Shown: positions 1 through 7,891 of the stretch, one piece after another
Layout: every line of letters begins with the position of its first letter
Position numbering within the stretch: position 1 is the first letter of the stretch
Assembly: GCA_038148895.1 (NCBI GenBank)
Contig: JBBVGQ010000002.1
Reading direction: 5' to 3' (one strand)
DNA length: 64,000 bases
DNA from: Tamlana sp038148895
Lineage (GTDB): Bacteria; Bacteroidota; Bacteroidia; Flavobacteriales; Flavobacteriaceae
Notes under the pieces: model-generated
What the model was told of the DNA's origin: nothing
The model's input: the letters and a program-made list of their open reading frames with translations, nothing else
The model's database searches: none
Translations under genes and position numbers: made by a program

Positions 1-254
1 ACTGTAGTGCACGGCACCGTATTGGGAATGCCTGCATAAATGGCAGCTTGCCTTGCGGGTGCTTGGCCAGTACCGGCTTGCACCACATTTCCCATTAAAA
101 CTTCTTCAACTAAATTTGGGTCTAAATTTATCTTATCTAATGCGCCTTTTATGGCTATGGCACCTAATTTTGGAGCTTCTATTGTAGATAGTGCACCCAA
201 AAAACTACCAATTGGTGTTCTTACTGCAGAAACAATAACTACTTCGTTATTCAT
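1..254 (-). CDS. Acetyl-CoA acetyltransferase (thiolase), 5' end only
   Basis: The minus strand reads from an ATG at 254-252 to the left edge, giving about 84 N-terminal residues of a thiolase. The opening VVIVSAVRTPIGSFLGAL and the later GNVVQAGTGQAPARQAA are the conserved N-terminal thiolase signatures. The frame stops at NTVPCTT, just before the conserved segment that carries the nucleophilic cysteine, so the active site lies outside the window. The family condenses or cleaves acetoacetyl-CoA/3-ketoacyl-CoA in fatty-acid or ketone metabolism. It is divergent from the HD phosphodiesterase gene. No stress-type box is visible in the 118 bases between them. Confidence 0.9.
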   Translation of the reverse strand, partial: MNNEVVIVSAVRTPIGSFLGALSTIEAPKLGAIAIKGALDKINLDPNLVEEVLMGNVVQAGTGQAPARQAAIYAGIPNTVPCTT

Positions 255-372
255 TAGTTTAAAATATTTACTTTAGTAATTGCGAAAATAATGATTTTTT
301 GATAGAAACCTGAAGGATTCATTCATTATAAAAAATGAGAAACCCCTAATATTTATTACATTTGATTTTTAA

Positions 373-2421
373 ATGAAAGACTTCATAAACAAGCTATATA
401 GAAACCATTCCCTGATTTACAAAGGACTGTTGTTTATATGCACCACAGTTTTAATTGTGTATTTATTTCCTAAAAGCGGAAAGTTTAAATATAGCTTTGA
501 AAAAGGTAAACCTTGGCAATCTGAAAGTTTACAAGCACCTTTTGATTTTGCAATTAAAAAGACTGATGCTGAAATAGCTTCAGAAAAGAAAGAACTTACC
601 GATAATGCTGTTTTATACTTTGATTTAGATAACACCATTGAAAACAAGGTAAGAAGCAATTTTGAAGCTCAATTTCAAGCTGTTTTTTCCGATACATTGT
701 CCAGAAGCCTGACCCAAAAATTAAAGCAAACGGGAGAAACAATCATTTCGCAGCTTTACGAGTTTGGAATTTTAGCTGAAACCCATGATTTTCCTGATGA
801 TAAAAGAATTGCCATTCTCGATGGCCGTGAAGAAATTAATGATGGTTTTTTTTCAAGTTTGGTCCAACAGGATGCGGTTTCAAATGTGATTGATAAAGTT
901 TTGGTTAAGGATAAGCTGTCTGGTTATAAAACAGCATATGTTGCCTTGTTTTTTGATTTAATAGAACCCAACCTGACTTACAACAAGGAAGTTACAGATA
1001 ATGTTCTTCAAGATGAGTTAAGTAAAATTTCGTATACCAAGGGAAGCGTTGCCAAGGAAACTCTGATTGTTTCAAAAGGAGAGGTTGTTGAAGGTGGTAA
1101 ATATCAAATTTTAAAGTCGCTACAATCTGAATATGAGTCGCAAGTCTGGAGCAAATCCAACTACAATTGGATACTGTTTGCTTATACCTTGCTCGTGGCA
1201 TTGGCACTGCTCATGTTATTGTTGTTTTTAAGAAAATACAGGGTAAATGTTTTTGAAGACAATACCAAGGTAACTTTTATTTTCTTCAATATTGCACTTT
1301 TAATTTTTATTACCACTTTAGTGGTAAACTACGATTCTAAGTACATTTACATTGTACCCATCTGCATTTTACCTTTGGTTTTTAAGGCTTTTTTTGATGC
1401 CCGATTGGGATTATTTGCCCATGTTTTAACGGTATTGCTTTTGGGCTTTATTGTGCCCAACAGCTATGAGTATGTGTTTCTTCAAATTATTGCGGGAATC
1501 GTGACTATTTTAACGGTATCAGAACTTTATAAACGTGCCAATTTGTTCATTTCGGTGGGGCAAATTACACTCATTTACATCATTGCGTATTTTGCGTTTT
1601 TTGTCATTCATGAGGGTAGTGTTGAAACACTAAAATGGGAAACCTTTATATGGTTTATACTTTGTGGACTTGCAACTTTGTTTGTTCAGCCGTTAATTTA
1701 CGCTTACGAAAAACTCTTTGGTCTGGTTTCGGATGTATCACTTTTGGAACTGTCGGATACCAATACAAAATTGTTGAAAGAACTTTCAAATTTGGCACCC
1801 GGTACATTTCACCATTCTTTAAATGTGGCAAATTTGGCTGAAGCTTCGGCAAATGAAATTGGGGCAAACGCCATGTTGGTCAGGGTTGGGGCATTGTATC
1901 ATGATATTGGTAAAATGAAAAACCCAACGTATTTTACAGAAAACCAATCAACTGGAATTAATCCGCACGATGAACTTTCTGCTAAAGAAAGTGCCCGAAT
2001 AATTATAGACCACGTATTAAACGGAATTGAAATTGCCAGAAAAAATAATTTACCAGATCGTGTTATTGATTTCATCAGGACGCACCACGGCACGAGTTTG
2101 GTTTATTATTTTTATATGAAGGAGAAAAAGGATTATGATGAGGCAAACAGACAGGATTTTAGCTATCCTGGTCCAAAACCATTTAGCAAGGAAACCGCCA
2201 TTTTAATGATGTGTGATAGTATTGAGGCTGCTTCTAAAAGTTTAAAGGAACCTAACTCAACCAAGATAGAAGCTTTTGTTGAAAACATTATAAATAAGCA
2301 AATTGAGGAAGGACAGTTTTTAAATGCTAATATTACATTCAAGGAAATCCAGTCGATAAAAAAAGTGTTAAAACACAAGCTGGCAAACATTTATCATTTA
2401 AGGATAGAATACCCCGAATAA
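373..2421 (+). CDS. 7TM-HD (PgpH/YqfF-type) cyclic-dinucleotide phosphodiesterase
   Basis: A 682-residue membrane protein with the family's domain order: a first membrane helix at about residues 16-34, an extracytoplasmic 7TM-HDED domain to about 265, a bundle of about seven helices at 266-470, then a cytoplasmic HD domain. Metal ligands are visible as H480/H481 in GTFHHSLN and the H510-D511 pair in ALYHDIGKMKNP, with a later RTHHGTSLVYYFY segment. Proteins of this architecture hydrolyse c-di-AMP in several phyla. Activity on c-di-AMP here is inferred from the family. It is followed by two tRNA genes on the same strand. Confidence 0.9.
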   Translation: MKDFINKLYRNHSLIYKGLLFICTTVLIVYLFPKSGKFKYSFEKGKPWQSESLQAPFDFAIKKTDAEIASEKKELTDNAVLYFDLDNTIENKVRSNFEAQFQAVFSDTLSRSLTQKLKQTGETIISQLYEFGILAETHDFPDDKRIAILDGREEINDGFFSSLVQQDAVSNVIDKVLVKDKLSGYKTAYVALFFDLIEPNLTYNKEVTDNVLQDELSKISYTKGSVAKETLIVSKGEVVEGGKYQILKSLQSEYESQVWSKSNYNWILFAYTLLVALALLMLLLFLRKYRVNVFEDNTKVTFIFFNIALLIFITTLVVNYDSKYIYIVPICILPLVFKAFFDARLGLFAHVLTVLLLGFIVPNSYEYVFLQIIAGIVTILTVSELYKRANLFISVGQITLIYIIAYFAFFVIHEGSVETLKWETFIWFILCGLATLFVQPLIYAYEKLFGLVSDVSLLELSDTNTKLLKELSNLAPGTFHHSLNVANLAEASANEIGANAMLVRVGALYHDIGKMKNPTYFTENQSTGINPHDELSAKESARIIIDHVLNGIEIARKNNLPDRVIDFIRTHHGTSLVYYFYMKEKKDYDEANRQDFSYPGPKPFSKETAILMMCDSIEAASKSLKEPNSTKIEAFVENIINKQIEEGQFLNANITFKEIQSIKKVLKHKLANIYHLRIEYPE

Positions 2422-2514
2422 AATTTTTAAAAAAGTAAAAAAATAGTTGTGTGCTTATCTAGTATGAACTACATTTGCAACCGCAATTTTATTGCTATAG
2501 TTCATTATATAATA

Positions 2515-2598
2515 GGAGAGGTGCCGGAGTGGTAACGGAGCAGATTGCTAATCTGTCAGCGCGTAAGTGCTGCCTGGGTTCGAGTCCCAGTCTCTCCG
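2515..2598 (+). tRNA. tRNA-Ser (GCT anticodon)
   Basis: A cloverleaf folds from GGAGAGG (2515-2521) paired with TCTCTCC (2591-2597), with discriminator G at 2598. The anticodon loop TTGCTAA gives GCT. A long variable arm, typical of class II serine tRNAs, precedes the T arm GGGTTCGAGTCCC. The full CCA tail is not encoded. Confidence 0.95.
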
Positions 2599-2619
2599 CA
2601 ATTTTTGCAATAGCCATAT

Positions 2620-2694
2620 CGGGGTGTAGCGTAGCCCGGTTATCGCGCCTGCTTTGGGAGCAGGAGGTCGCAGGTTCGAATCCTGCCACCCCGA
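2620..2694 (+). tRNA. tRNA-Pro (TGG anticodon)
   Basis: Acceptor CGGGGTG (2620-2626) pairs with CACCCCG (2687-2693), with discriminator A at 2694. The anticodon stem CCTGC/GCAGG encloses TTTGGGA, so the anticodon is TGG. The T arm is GCAGGTTCGAATCCTGC. It lies 21 bp after the serine tRNA, so the two are probably one transcript ending at the hairpin at 2711. Confidence 0.95.
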
Positions 2695-2710
2695 CAAATA
2701 AAAAGATAAA

Positions 2711-2749
2711 AAAACACCGTTGAATTTATTTAACGGTGTTTTTGTTTTT
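2711..2749 (+). terminator. Rho-independent terminator after the tRNA pair
   Basis: An 11-bp stem AAAACACCGTT/AACGGTGTTTT with a 10-nt AT loop is followed by a T-rich run. It lies between the tRNAs and the convergent flavoprotein gene. The A-run on its left side means it could also act on the minus strand. Confidence 0.85.
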
Positions 2750-2761
2750 ATAATGTTTCTC

Positions 2762-3220
2762 CTAAGAATATCTTCTGGTTTTCCCCGTTATTTCCTCAAT
2801 ATTTATGCGGTAAACTATGGGCGGGGCTTCGGGGTGTGTTTTGTCAGAAAATTGTGGGATGAATTGATATTCTTTGTGTTCTTTTTTCGCAATGATTTCT
2901 TTTACACCATTTGTGAATTTATGTAGTTGGAATTTTGCGTCAGGTCCTTCCAACTCTTCATAAGTACCTTGTACTAAAACAGTGCTCCAATTGTCAATAG
3001 ATTCAATATCCTCTACTTCAAGGGCCACAGCATTATTTTCCTTGAGTGCAGTTGTTTTATGGCCTTCACCTGTATATCCAATAAGTGATTTGTTTTTGCT
3101 ATTGAAATAATAGGTGATTGGAACCACAAAAGGGGAGTTTTTGTAAACGTAAGCCAAGTGGCCAATATAATTATCGGCCAATATTTTTAAACACGCTTCT
3201 TTGTTTATTTTGGTAATCAT
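2762..3220 (-). CDS. Pyridoxamine 5'-phosphate oxidase / NimA-like FMN-binding protein
   Basis: A 152-residue single-domain protein of the split-barrel flavin-binding fold. The N-terminal CLKILADNYIGHLAYVYKNSPFVVPITYYF and the following IGYTGEGHKTTALKENNAVALEV are typical of the small PNPOx-like group that includes 5-nitroimidazole reductases. The physiological substrate cannot be read from sequence. The likely role is flavin-dependent reduction in the cytoplasm. The gene is monocistronic and has a TGA-N6-TCA promoter 75 bp upstream of the start (3295-3337), placing it in the same putative stress regulon as the usp and heat-shock genes. Confidence 0.85.
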   Translation of the reverse strand: MITKINKEACLKILADNYIGHLAYVYKNSPFVVPITYYFNSKNKSLIGYTGEGHKTTALKENNAVALEVEDIESIDNWSTVLVQGTYEELEGPDAKFQLHKFTNGVKEIIAKKEHKEYQFIPQFSDKTHPEAPPIVYRINIEEITGKTRRYS

Positions 3221-3294
3221 GATTTTTAGGTTATATGGTTTTAAAAAGAGTGTTCTTGATTTTAGTTTACTTCAACAGTTTGATTCTTGCAGAG

Positions 3295-3337
3295 TAAATT
3301 TATTATAACCTGAGATTTTATTATATGATATTAATCA
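3295..3337 (-). promoter_or_regulatory. Crp/Fnr-type box plus -7 element for the PNPOx-like gene
   Basis: Read on the minus strand, the box TGATTAATATCA (3337-3326) is followed after 23 bp by TAAATTTA (3302-3295), close to the Bacteroidota -7 consensus TAnnTTTG. Predicted transcription would start near 3291, leaving a leader of about 70 nt. The geometry is identical to the other boxes in this window. Confidence 0.75.
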
Positions 3338-3349
3338 GTCAAAGAGTTT

Positions 3350-3940
3350 TTATCGCCTTTTTTTTAAACGTCGTTTATCTCTTAAGGCCCAATAAATACC
3401 TTTTACATCAGAAGCCCAATTGTCATACATAAAAATAAGACTGATTTCTTCTATGGTCTCTAAAATGCCAATGCCAATCATAATATAAAACAAGATGTAT
3501 TCTGGGTTGAAAAATAGTGACCATAAAATGAATAGGCTCTGCAACACGGCCGAAAGTTTCGCCAAATAGGTATGAAATGCTGTTGCTTTGCCGTATTTAA
3601 AATAGGCGATTAGCATTTGAACAATGTAAGGGACAAATGCAATAATGATCAGAGTTAGATTTGCTTTAATAAAATCGGTTTCAAAGTAAAATAAACCCAA
3701 TAAGCCAACAATTAAGGTAATTTGGTCGCCAAAGGAATCGAGTTGCGAACCTCTAGGGCTGGTTATTTTTAACTTTCTGGCTAAATAGCCATCCACGGCG
3801 TCAGTTAAATAGCTAATCAATAAAAACCAAGAAAATGCCAAACGTAAATCCAACCAGAGTAAAACCAGCAATACGGGCGAAGCAGCTATACGATAAAATG
3901 AAAACCAATCGGCAATATTAAAGTTTTTAAAGGTTAACAT
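3350..3940 (-). CDS. CDP-alcohol phosphatidyltransferase family membrane protein
   Basis: 196 residues with about five membrane helices. The full CDP-alcohol phosphotransferase signature D-x2-DG-x2-AR-x8-G-x3-D-x3-D is present as D47, D50, G51, A54, R55, G64, D68 and D72. These enzymes transfer a phosphatidyl group from CDP-diacylglycerol to an alcohol such as glycerol-3-phosphate (PgsA) in the inner membrane. Which alcohol is used here cannot be decided from sequence. The basic tail DKRRLKKRR is likely cytoplasmic. It lies 50 bp downstream of the outer-membrane protein gene on the same strand and may share its transcript. Confidence 0.88.
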   Translation of the reverse strand: MLTFKNFNIADWFSFYRIAASPVLLVLLWLDLRLAFSWFLLISYLTDAVDGYLARKLKITSPRGSQLDSFGDQITLIVGLLGLFYFETDFIKANLTLIIIAFVPYIVQMLIAYFKYGKATAFHTYLAKLSAVLQSLFILWSLFFNPEYILFYIMIGIGILETIEEISLIFMYDNWASDVKGIYWALRDKRRLKKRR

Positions 3941-3990
3941 GGTTTACATGTTTTTTAGGTTTCCCTGTTGTGTTAGTATACCAAAAATAA

Positions 3991-4890
3991 TTAGAAACTA
4001 TAACTTATGCCAATCAAAAAATAGAAAGTATTTTCTAAATCTTCACTATAAACATCCGTTTCAGTGGTTAAAGTCGCTGGTGTTTTTGGTATTACAAAAA
4101 AGGGGTATAGTCCAAAGGCGAAAGGTTTGTTTACATACCAAATGGGCAAACTAAACTCTATGACCATTAAACCAAATTTTTCACTTTCATTTAAAACGAC
4201 TGAGGTGGTTGTGGTTTGGGTGCTTCCGCCATTTCCTTGCCCTAAGCCTTGTGCTTGTCCGCCACTGCCAAACCGTTTGTTTACATAATACTCTTCATAG
4301 AAATTTTGAGAGCCAAAATGAATGCCCAATGTCGGGGAAATTTGAAATTTTTTACTTTTCGTGATAAAATCATGGCTTATTTCAGAAGATATGAATAAGT
4401 CGGAACTGCTATCCTTGTTGAAAAAAACAGTTGCATTTGTGCCTAAGTTTAAAAAATTAAAATCATAACTTAAATTTGCTGTAAGGTCTACTTCAGCTTG
4501 TGAGATCACATTATAGCTATCTTCATTAAAAAAGTACTTTGTGGCATTTAGGTCTGCTTCAAATTTTTCAATAGTGAAATTATATCCTAGTGTAACTAAA
4601 AGTAAATCAATTCTACTGTCCTCTTTTTTTGTAAGATAAGAAAATGAACCTGTGGTGTAAAATCCACTTTTATGATAATAGCTAATAGAAGGATATAAAT
4701 ACGGAGCACTTATGGAGTCTTTTCTTCCTAAAAAAACGGCATCGCTTATGTAACCCAAACTCAATGAAAAATATGATGAATCCGTTTGCTTTTTTTGAAT
4801 TTCATCATTTGCGTTTTCCTGACCTGTAAATGTATTACTGATCATGGCCATTGCTAAAAAAACAATGAAATAAAGCTTTGACAATTTCAT
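3991..4890 (-). CDS. Outer-membrane beta-barrel protein of unknown function
   Basis: 299 residues with an N-terminal signal peptide (LYFIVFLAMAMISNTFTG). The remainder is rich in alternating beta-strand segments and ends in the aromatic SYSF tail typical of outer-membrane barrels. A low-complexity insert GSGGQAQGLGQGNGGSTQTTTTS around residues 205-227 would be a surface or periplasmic loop. No specific family is recognised. It follows the terminator at 4911 and precedes the CDP-alcohol transferase gene. No promoter of the TGA-N6-TCA type is seen in front of it. Confidence 0.7.
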   Translation of the reverse strand: MKLSKLYFIVFLAMAMISNTFTGQENANDEIQKKQTDSSYFSLSLGYISDAVFLGRKDSISAPYLYPSISYYHKSGFYTTGSFSYLTKKEDSRIDLLLVTLGYNFTIEKFEADLNATKYFFNEDSYNVISQAEVDLTANLSYDFNFLNLGTNATVFFNKDSSSDLFISSEISHDFITKSKKFQISPTLGIHFGSQNFYEEYYVNKRFGSGGQAQGLGQGNGGSTQTTTTSVVLNESEKFGLMVIEFSLPIWYVNKPFAFGLYPFFVIPKTPATLTTETDVYSEDLENTFYFLIGISYSF

Positions 4891-4910
4891 GGTGATTGTT
4901 TTAAAAATTT

Positions 4911-4949
4911 AAAAAAGGGATTCTATTTTTAAATAAAACCCCTTTTTTT
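4911..4949 (-). terminator. Terminator after the DUF6799 gene
   Basis: On the minus strand a stem of A-run plus GGG (4949-4939) pairs with CCC plus T-run (4919-4911) around an AT-rich loop. It sits in the 64-bp gap between the DUF6799 stop and the start of the outer-membrane protein, so it separates those two transcripts. Confidence 0.7.
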
Positions 4950-4954
4950 ATAGA

Positions 4955-5611
4955 TTATACGGCACCTTTTTTCTGGGTTTGCTTTTTAATTATTGACTTT
5001 TTTTGAATCTTGTTTTTCATCATAGGTTTGTTAATGGTCATTTTTCTATGTTGTAGGGTATTTTTAAACATTTCCCCATTCATGTTTAAGCATTCGCCAT
5101 CTTTTAAGCGCATTTGTACACGGTCTTTGGTTTGGTAGCTTCCGTCTGGGTTTACAACGGTTCCGTTGTTAAGTTTAACTTGCTCACGAATTTGATTTTG
5201 AAACTGATTTTTAATTTGATAGGCTTCACCATCAATTACCATAACTTGAAATCTATTTTGATTTCTTTGTTGAATTTGGGCTTCTGCCAAACCATTATTT
5301 TCTTGTTGGATTTTGTAGCGATATTGGTATTCATTTCTATAAAGAATACCATCATTATCTAAACATTCTCCATCCCTTAAATGTAATCTTGCTTGATCTT
5401 TGGTTTGGTAGGTACCATCAGGATAAACTACTGTGCCATCATTTAATGCAATCTTGTCTTTGAGTTTAATTTGATCGCGGTCTCTAATTTGCAATACATC
5501 TCCATTAACCAACATAATTCTATCTTGGTCTCTGTCCTGCAATCTGTCTTGAGCGTTTAATGTTGTAGAACCAAAAGCTACAAATGCTGCTAATAAAATT
5601 ATTTTTTTCAT
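4955..5611 (-). CDS. Secreted DUF6799-type repeat protein
   Basis: 218 residues. A signal peptide (MKKIILLAAFVAFGSTTLNA) is followed by two copies of a roughly 58-residue unit at about 30-88 and 120-178. Each copy contains MLVNGDVLQIR- or MVIDGEAYQIK-like, LNDGTVVYPDGTYQTKD and LRDGECLDNDG segments. The family is widespread in Bacteroidota and has no assigned biochemical role that I know of. The rest is extremely Q/R/K/D-rich, and the C-terminus is strongly basic (KNKIQKKSIIKKQTQKK). The protein is probably periplasmic or surface-associated. A TGA-N6-TCA promoter lies directly upstream (5639-5681) and a terminator follows, so it is a single-gene transcript of the stress regulon. Confidence 0.78.
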   Translation of the reverse strand: MKKIILLAAFVAFGSTTLNAQDRLQDRDQDRIMLVNGDVLQIRDRDQIKLKDKIALNDGTVVYPDGTYQTKDQARLHLRDGECLDNDGILYRNEYQYRYKIQQENNGLAEAQIQQRNQNRFQVMVIDGEAYQIKNQFQNQIREQVKLNNGTVVNPDGSYQTKDRVQMRLKDGECLNMNGEMFKNTLQHRKMTINKPMMKNKIQKKSIIKKQTQKKGAV

Positions 5612-5638
5612 CGTATTAGGTATTAAATATTAATAGAC

Positions 5639-5681
5639 TAAAAATAATTTTATAGATACCTTCCTACAATGATATTGGTCA
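5639..5681 (-). promoter_or_regulatory. Crp/Fnr-type box plus -7 element for the DUF6799 gene
   Basis: On the minus strand the box TGACCAATATCA (5681-5670) is directly followed by TTG and, after the usual 23-bp gap, by TATTTTTA (5646-5639). The box is identical, letter for letter, to the one in front of the first usp gene (15471-15482). Confidence 0.78.
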
Positions 5682-5722
5682 ATTAAAACGTTGTTTATAT
5701 GTAACCCATGTTACGTTTTAAA

Positions 5723-6625
5723 TCAAGAATTATCAATATTAATTTTTGATTCTGGCATTTTAATAATCTCTAAAGTTGTTGATGCAAGTATCACTTTACC
5801 ATTTGTTTTTTTTATTTCTTGGTTGATTTTCTCATGTAAGGTATGCTTCGTAAATCGTCTTTTTTTATAGTCAACAATATATCTTAAGTTAAATTGAATC
5901 CAATTATCCGTTAGTGAAATGGCCAAAGTAGGGTCTAGAATGGCATCTTCAATATAGTATTTGTTCACCACGGCTTTCCATTGGGTTTTTGAATTGGCGG
6001 TAAATTGAGAGAGGATTTCCTTTGCTGTTTCAATGATAATGGATTTTGCCAATTCTATGTCCGAACCATACCGAATGGGAAGATTAAATTCGTCCCATAT
6101 AAACGGAAAATCCTGGGAGTAGTTATAAATAGGCCCTTTAAACACAAAGGCATTGCTTAGTTTTACAATACGACCGCTGTAATTATCACTGCTCACCCAT
6201 TGCCCAATTTCCATCATGGTGGTGTAAATACTGTCTACGTCAATAACATCGCCTTTAATGCCATTAATTTCAATTCTGTCGCCTGGCTTATAAACCTTTA
6301 CTATGAAAATGTAAAGCGACCCCGCTATGCTTAAAATAAGTTCTTGAAGTGTAAAAGCAATGCCTGCACTAAAAAGGCCGATTGCGAGCGTAAAATCTTT
6401 AATATTACCTGTGAAATAGGAGAAAGATAGAAGGATTAAAATGACATAACCAAAAATTTCAATCCCTTTTTGGGATTTGTAGCGAACAGATGCATCTGAT
6501 ACTTGTTTTCTTAAAAACCTTCTAAAAAGTTGAATTATGGCAAGAACAAAAGTAGCTAGCAGTATAAATTTGAAGATACTGTATAGGTTAGGGTTTTCAG
6601 CAATCCATTGGTTTAGGCGTTCCAT
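5723..6625 (-). CDS. MscS-family mechanosensitive ion channel
   Basis: 300 residues. Three predicted membrane helices lie at about 15-36, 55-75 and 80-108. The last, glycine/alanine-rich one runs into the conserved MscS beta-domain start YKPGDRIEINGIKGDVIDVDSIYTTM. This matches a small MscS-like channel that opens on membrane tension and releases solutes. It is encoded 9 bp after cbpM on the same strand, so it is probably the third gene of the cbpA-cbpM-mscS transcript and under the box at 7871. Confidence 0.9.
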   Translation of the reverse strand: MERLNQWIAENPNLYSIFKFILLATFVLAIIQLFRRFLRKQVSDASVRYKSQKGIEIFGYVILILLSFSYFTGNIKDFTLAIGLFSAGIAFTLQELILSIAGSLYIFIVKVYKPGDRIEINGIKGDVIDVDSIYTTMMEIGQWVSSDNYSGRIVKLSNAFVFKGPIYNYSQDFPFIWDEFNLPIRYGSDIELAKSIIIETAKEILSQFTANSKTQWKAVVNKYYIEDAILDPTLAISLTDNWIQFNLRYIVDYKKRRFTKHTLHEKINQEIKKTNGKVILASTTLEIIKMPESKINIDNS

Positions 6626-6634
6626 TTTAGTTGT

Positions 6635-6931
6635 TTAAGAATCTTCGTATAGCCGCAACCTGTTATTCAAGGTCCTAATTTCTTGTTTTAAGTTTTCAAC
6701 TTGTTCCAACAAGTTATATATAGCATCGATTCCTTCCATATTAATTTCAAGGTCATAATGCAATCGAGCCATTTTTTCAACCTCTTTTAACTGGGTTCTA
6801 TGGATAAAAAAATCATCTTTTTCAATAGTCAGTTCTATGAGTTGAAATTCCTCAAGCGTATTGATAAACGAAGAAGGAATTTTATAATGCTTGCAAATTA
6901 ATTTTACCGGTATTAAATCTCTATTTTCCAT
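6635..6931 (-). CDS. cbpM: Chaperone modulator CbpM
   Basis: 98 residues with the CbpM layout: a short N-terminal segment (LIPVKLICKHYKI), a MerR-like helical core (FINTLEEFQLIELTIEKDDFFI, VEKMARLHYDLEINMEGIDAIYNLLEQVENLK) and a C-terminal coiled-coil. CbpM binds the J domain of CbpA and inhibits its co-chaperone activity. Its start codon overlaps the cbpA stop by one base (TAATG), so translation is coupled to its partner. Confidence 0.88.
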   Translation of the reverse strand: MENRDLIPVKLICKHYKIPSSFINTLEEFQLIELTIEKDDFFIHRTQLKEVEKMARLHYDLEINMEGIDAIYNLLEQVENLKQEIRTLNNRLRLYEDS

Positions 6932-7821
6932 TATCTACGCTGTGTTTGTAATTGTTTTATTAAATCTTTCTCCGTATTGGAGAGATTGGTTGGGATTTTT
7001 AGTTGGTAGGTTATAAACAAATCGCCAAACTGCCCTTCTTTTTTGTAAACAGGAAATCCTTTTCCTTTTAGCTTGACTGTTGCGCCATTTTGTGTTTCTG
7101 GTTTTATGTTTAGTTTTACCTGCCCATCAAATGTGTCTACTGTAAGTTCGCCACCCAACATGGCTTTATAGATGTCTAAATCAACTGTAGTATAAAGGTC
7201 GGCTTTATCTCTTTTGAATTTGGAGTGGTTTACTATAGAGAATTGTATATATAAATCGCCATTTGGGCCACCATTTATGCCTTTTCCGCCATGCCCTTTA
7301 ATTTTAATGATTTGCCCGTTTTCAACTCCGGCTGGAATGGTAATTCTTATGTTCTTGTTGTTAACGGTTAGCGTGCGCTTGTGCGTGGTGAAAACATCTT
7401 TTAAATCCAGTTGTAACTCGGCATTAAAATCCTGCCCCCTAAATTTTACCTGTCTACCACTAGCGCCTGCCGATGCACCGCCAAACATGTTTTCAAAAAA
7501 ATCTGAAAAATCTTCAGCCGAATAGCCACCAGAACTTCCCTGATAGCTTCTTTGGTGTTGCGATTGCTGCTGTTTTGCTTTTTCGTACTCTTCAGCATGT
7601 TTCCAATGTTCCCCATACTGATCGTATTTTTTTCGATTTTCTGGGTCGCTTAAAACTTCGTTTGCTTCGTTGATTTCCTTAAATTTTTTTTCGGCAACAC
7701 TGTCATTCGGATTTAAGTCTGGGTGGTACTTTCGGGCCAGTTTTCTGTAAGCCTTTTTTATATCACTCTCTGAGGCGTTTTTTGGAACGCCTAATATTTT
7801 GTAATAATCTATAAAAGCCAT
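6931..7821 (-). CDS. cbpA: DnaJ-family co-chaperone CbpA
   Basis: 296 residues. An N-terminal J domain (about 4-70) carries the HPD triad at 33-35. A G/S-rich linker with FFENMFGG motifs runs over about 85-125. Two C-terminal substrate-binding beta domains follow, with no zinc-finger cysteines, which distinguishes CbpA from DnaJ. It stimulates DnaK and is known in E. coli as a stationary-phase and stress protein. It is first in the cbpA-cbpM-mscS operon, with a TGA-N6-TCA promoter 19 bp before the ATG (7840-7882). Confidence 0.92.
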   Translation of the reverse strand: MAFIDYYKILGVPKNASESDIKKAYRKLARKYHPDLNPNDSVAEKKFKEINEANEVLSDPENRKKYDQYGEHWKHAEEYEKAKQQQSQHQRSYQGSSGGYSAEDFSDFFENMFGGASAGASGRQVKFRGQDFNAELQLDLKDVFTTHKRTLTVNNKNIRITIPAGVENGQIIKIKGHGGKGINGGPNGDLYIQFSIVNHSKFKRDKADLYTTVDLDIYKAMLGGELTVDTFDGQVKLNIKPETQNGATVKLKGKGFPVYKKEGQFGDLFITYQLKIPTNLSNTEKDLIKQLQTQRR

Positions 7822-7839
7822 TTTGCGTTAATTTTAGCA

Positions 7840-7882
7840 GAAAGTTACTATCCTTTTAAGATAAAAAAAATGACATAAATCA
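7840..7882 (-). promoter_or_regulatory. Crp/Fnr-type box plus -7 element for cbpA-cbpM-mscS
   Basis: On the minus strand the box TGATTTATGTCA (7882-7871) is followed after 23 bp by TAACTTTC (7847-7840). The predicted start near 7836 lies about 15 nt before the cbpA ATG. The box sequence equals the minus-strand reading of the divergent box at 12402. Confidence 0.78.
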
Positions 7883-7891
7883 TTAGCGCCG

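Noticed and set aside
254..373. A stress box between the thiolase and the HD phosphodiesterase
   Set aside because: CTGAAGGATTCA has a five-base spacer and there is no matching -7 element; no other candidate is present.
4955..5611. The repeated DGTVVYPDGTYQTKD segments as a DNA repeat or CRISPR-like array
   Set aside because: They are two protein-domain copies inside a coding frame, with diverged DNA and no regular spacers.
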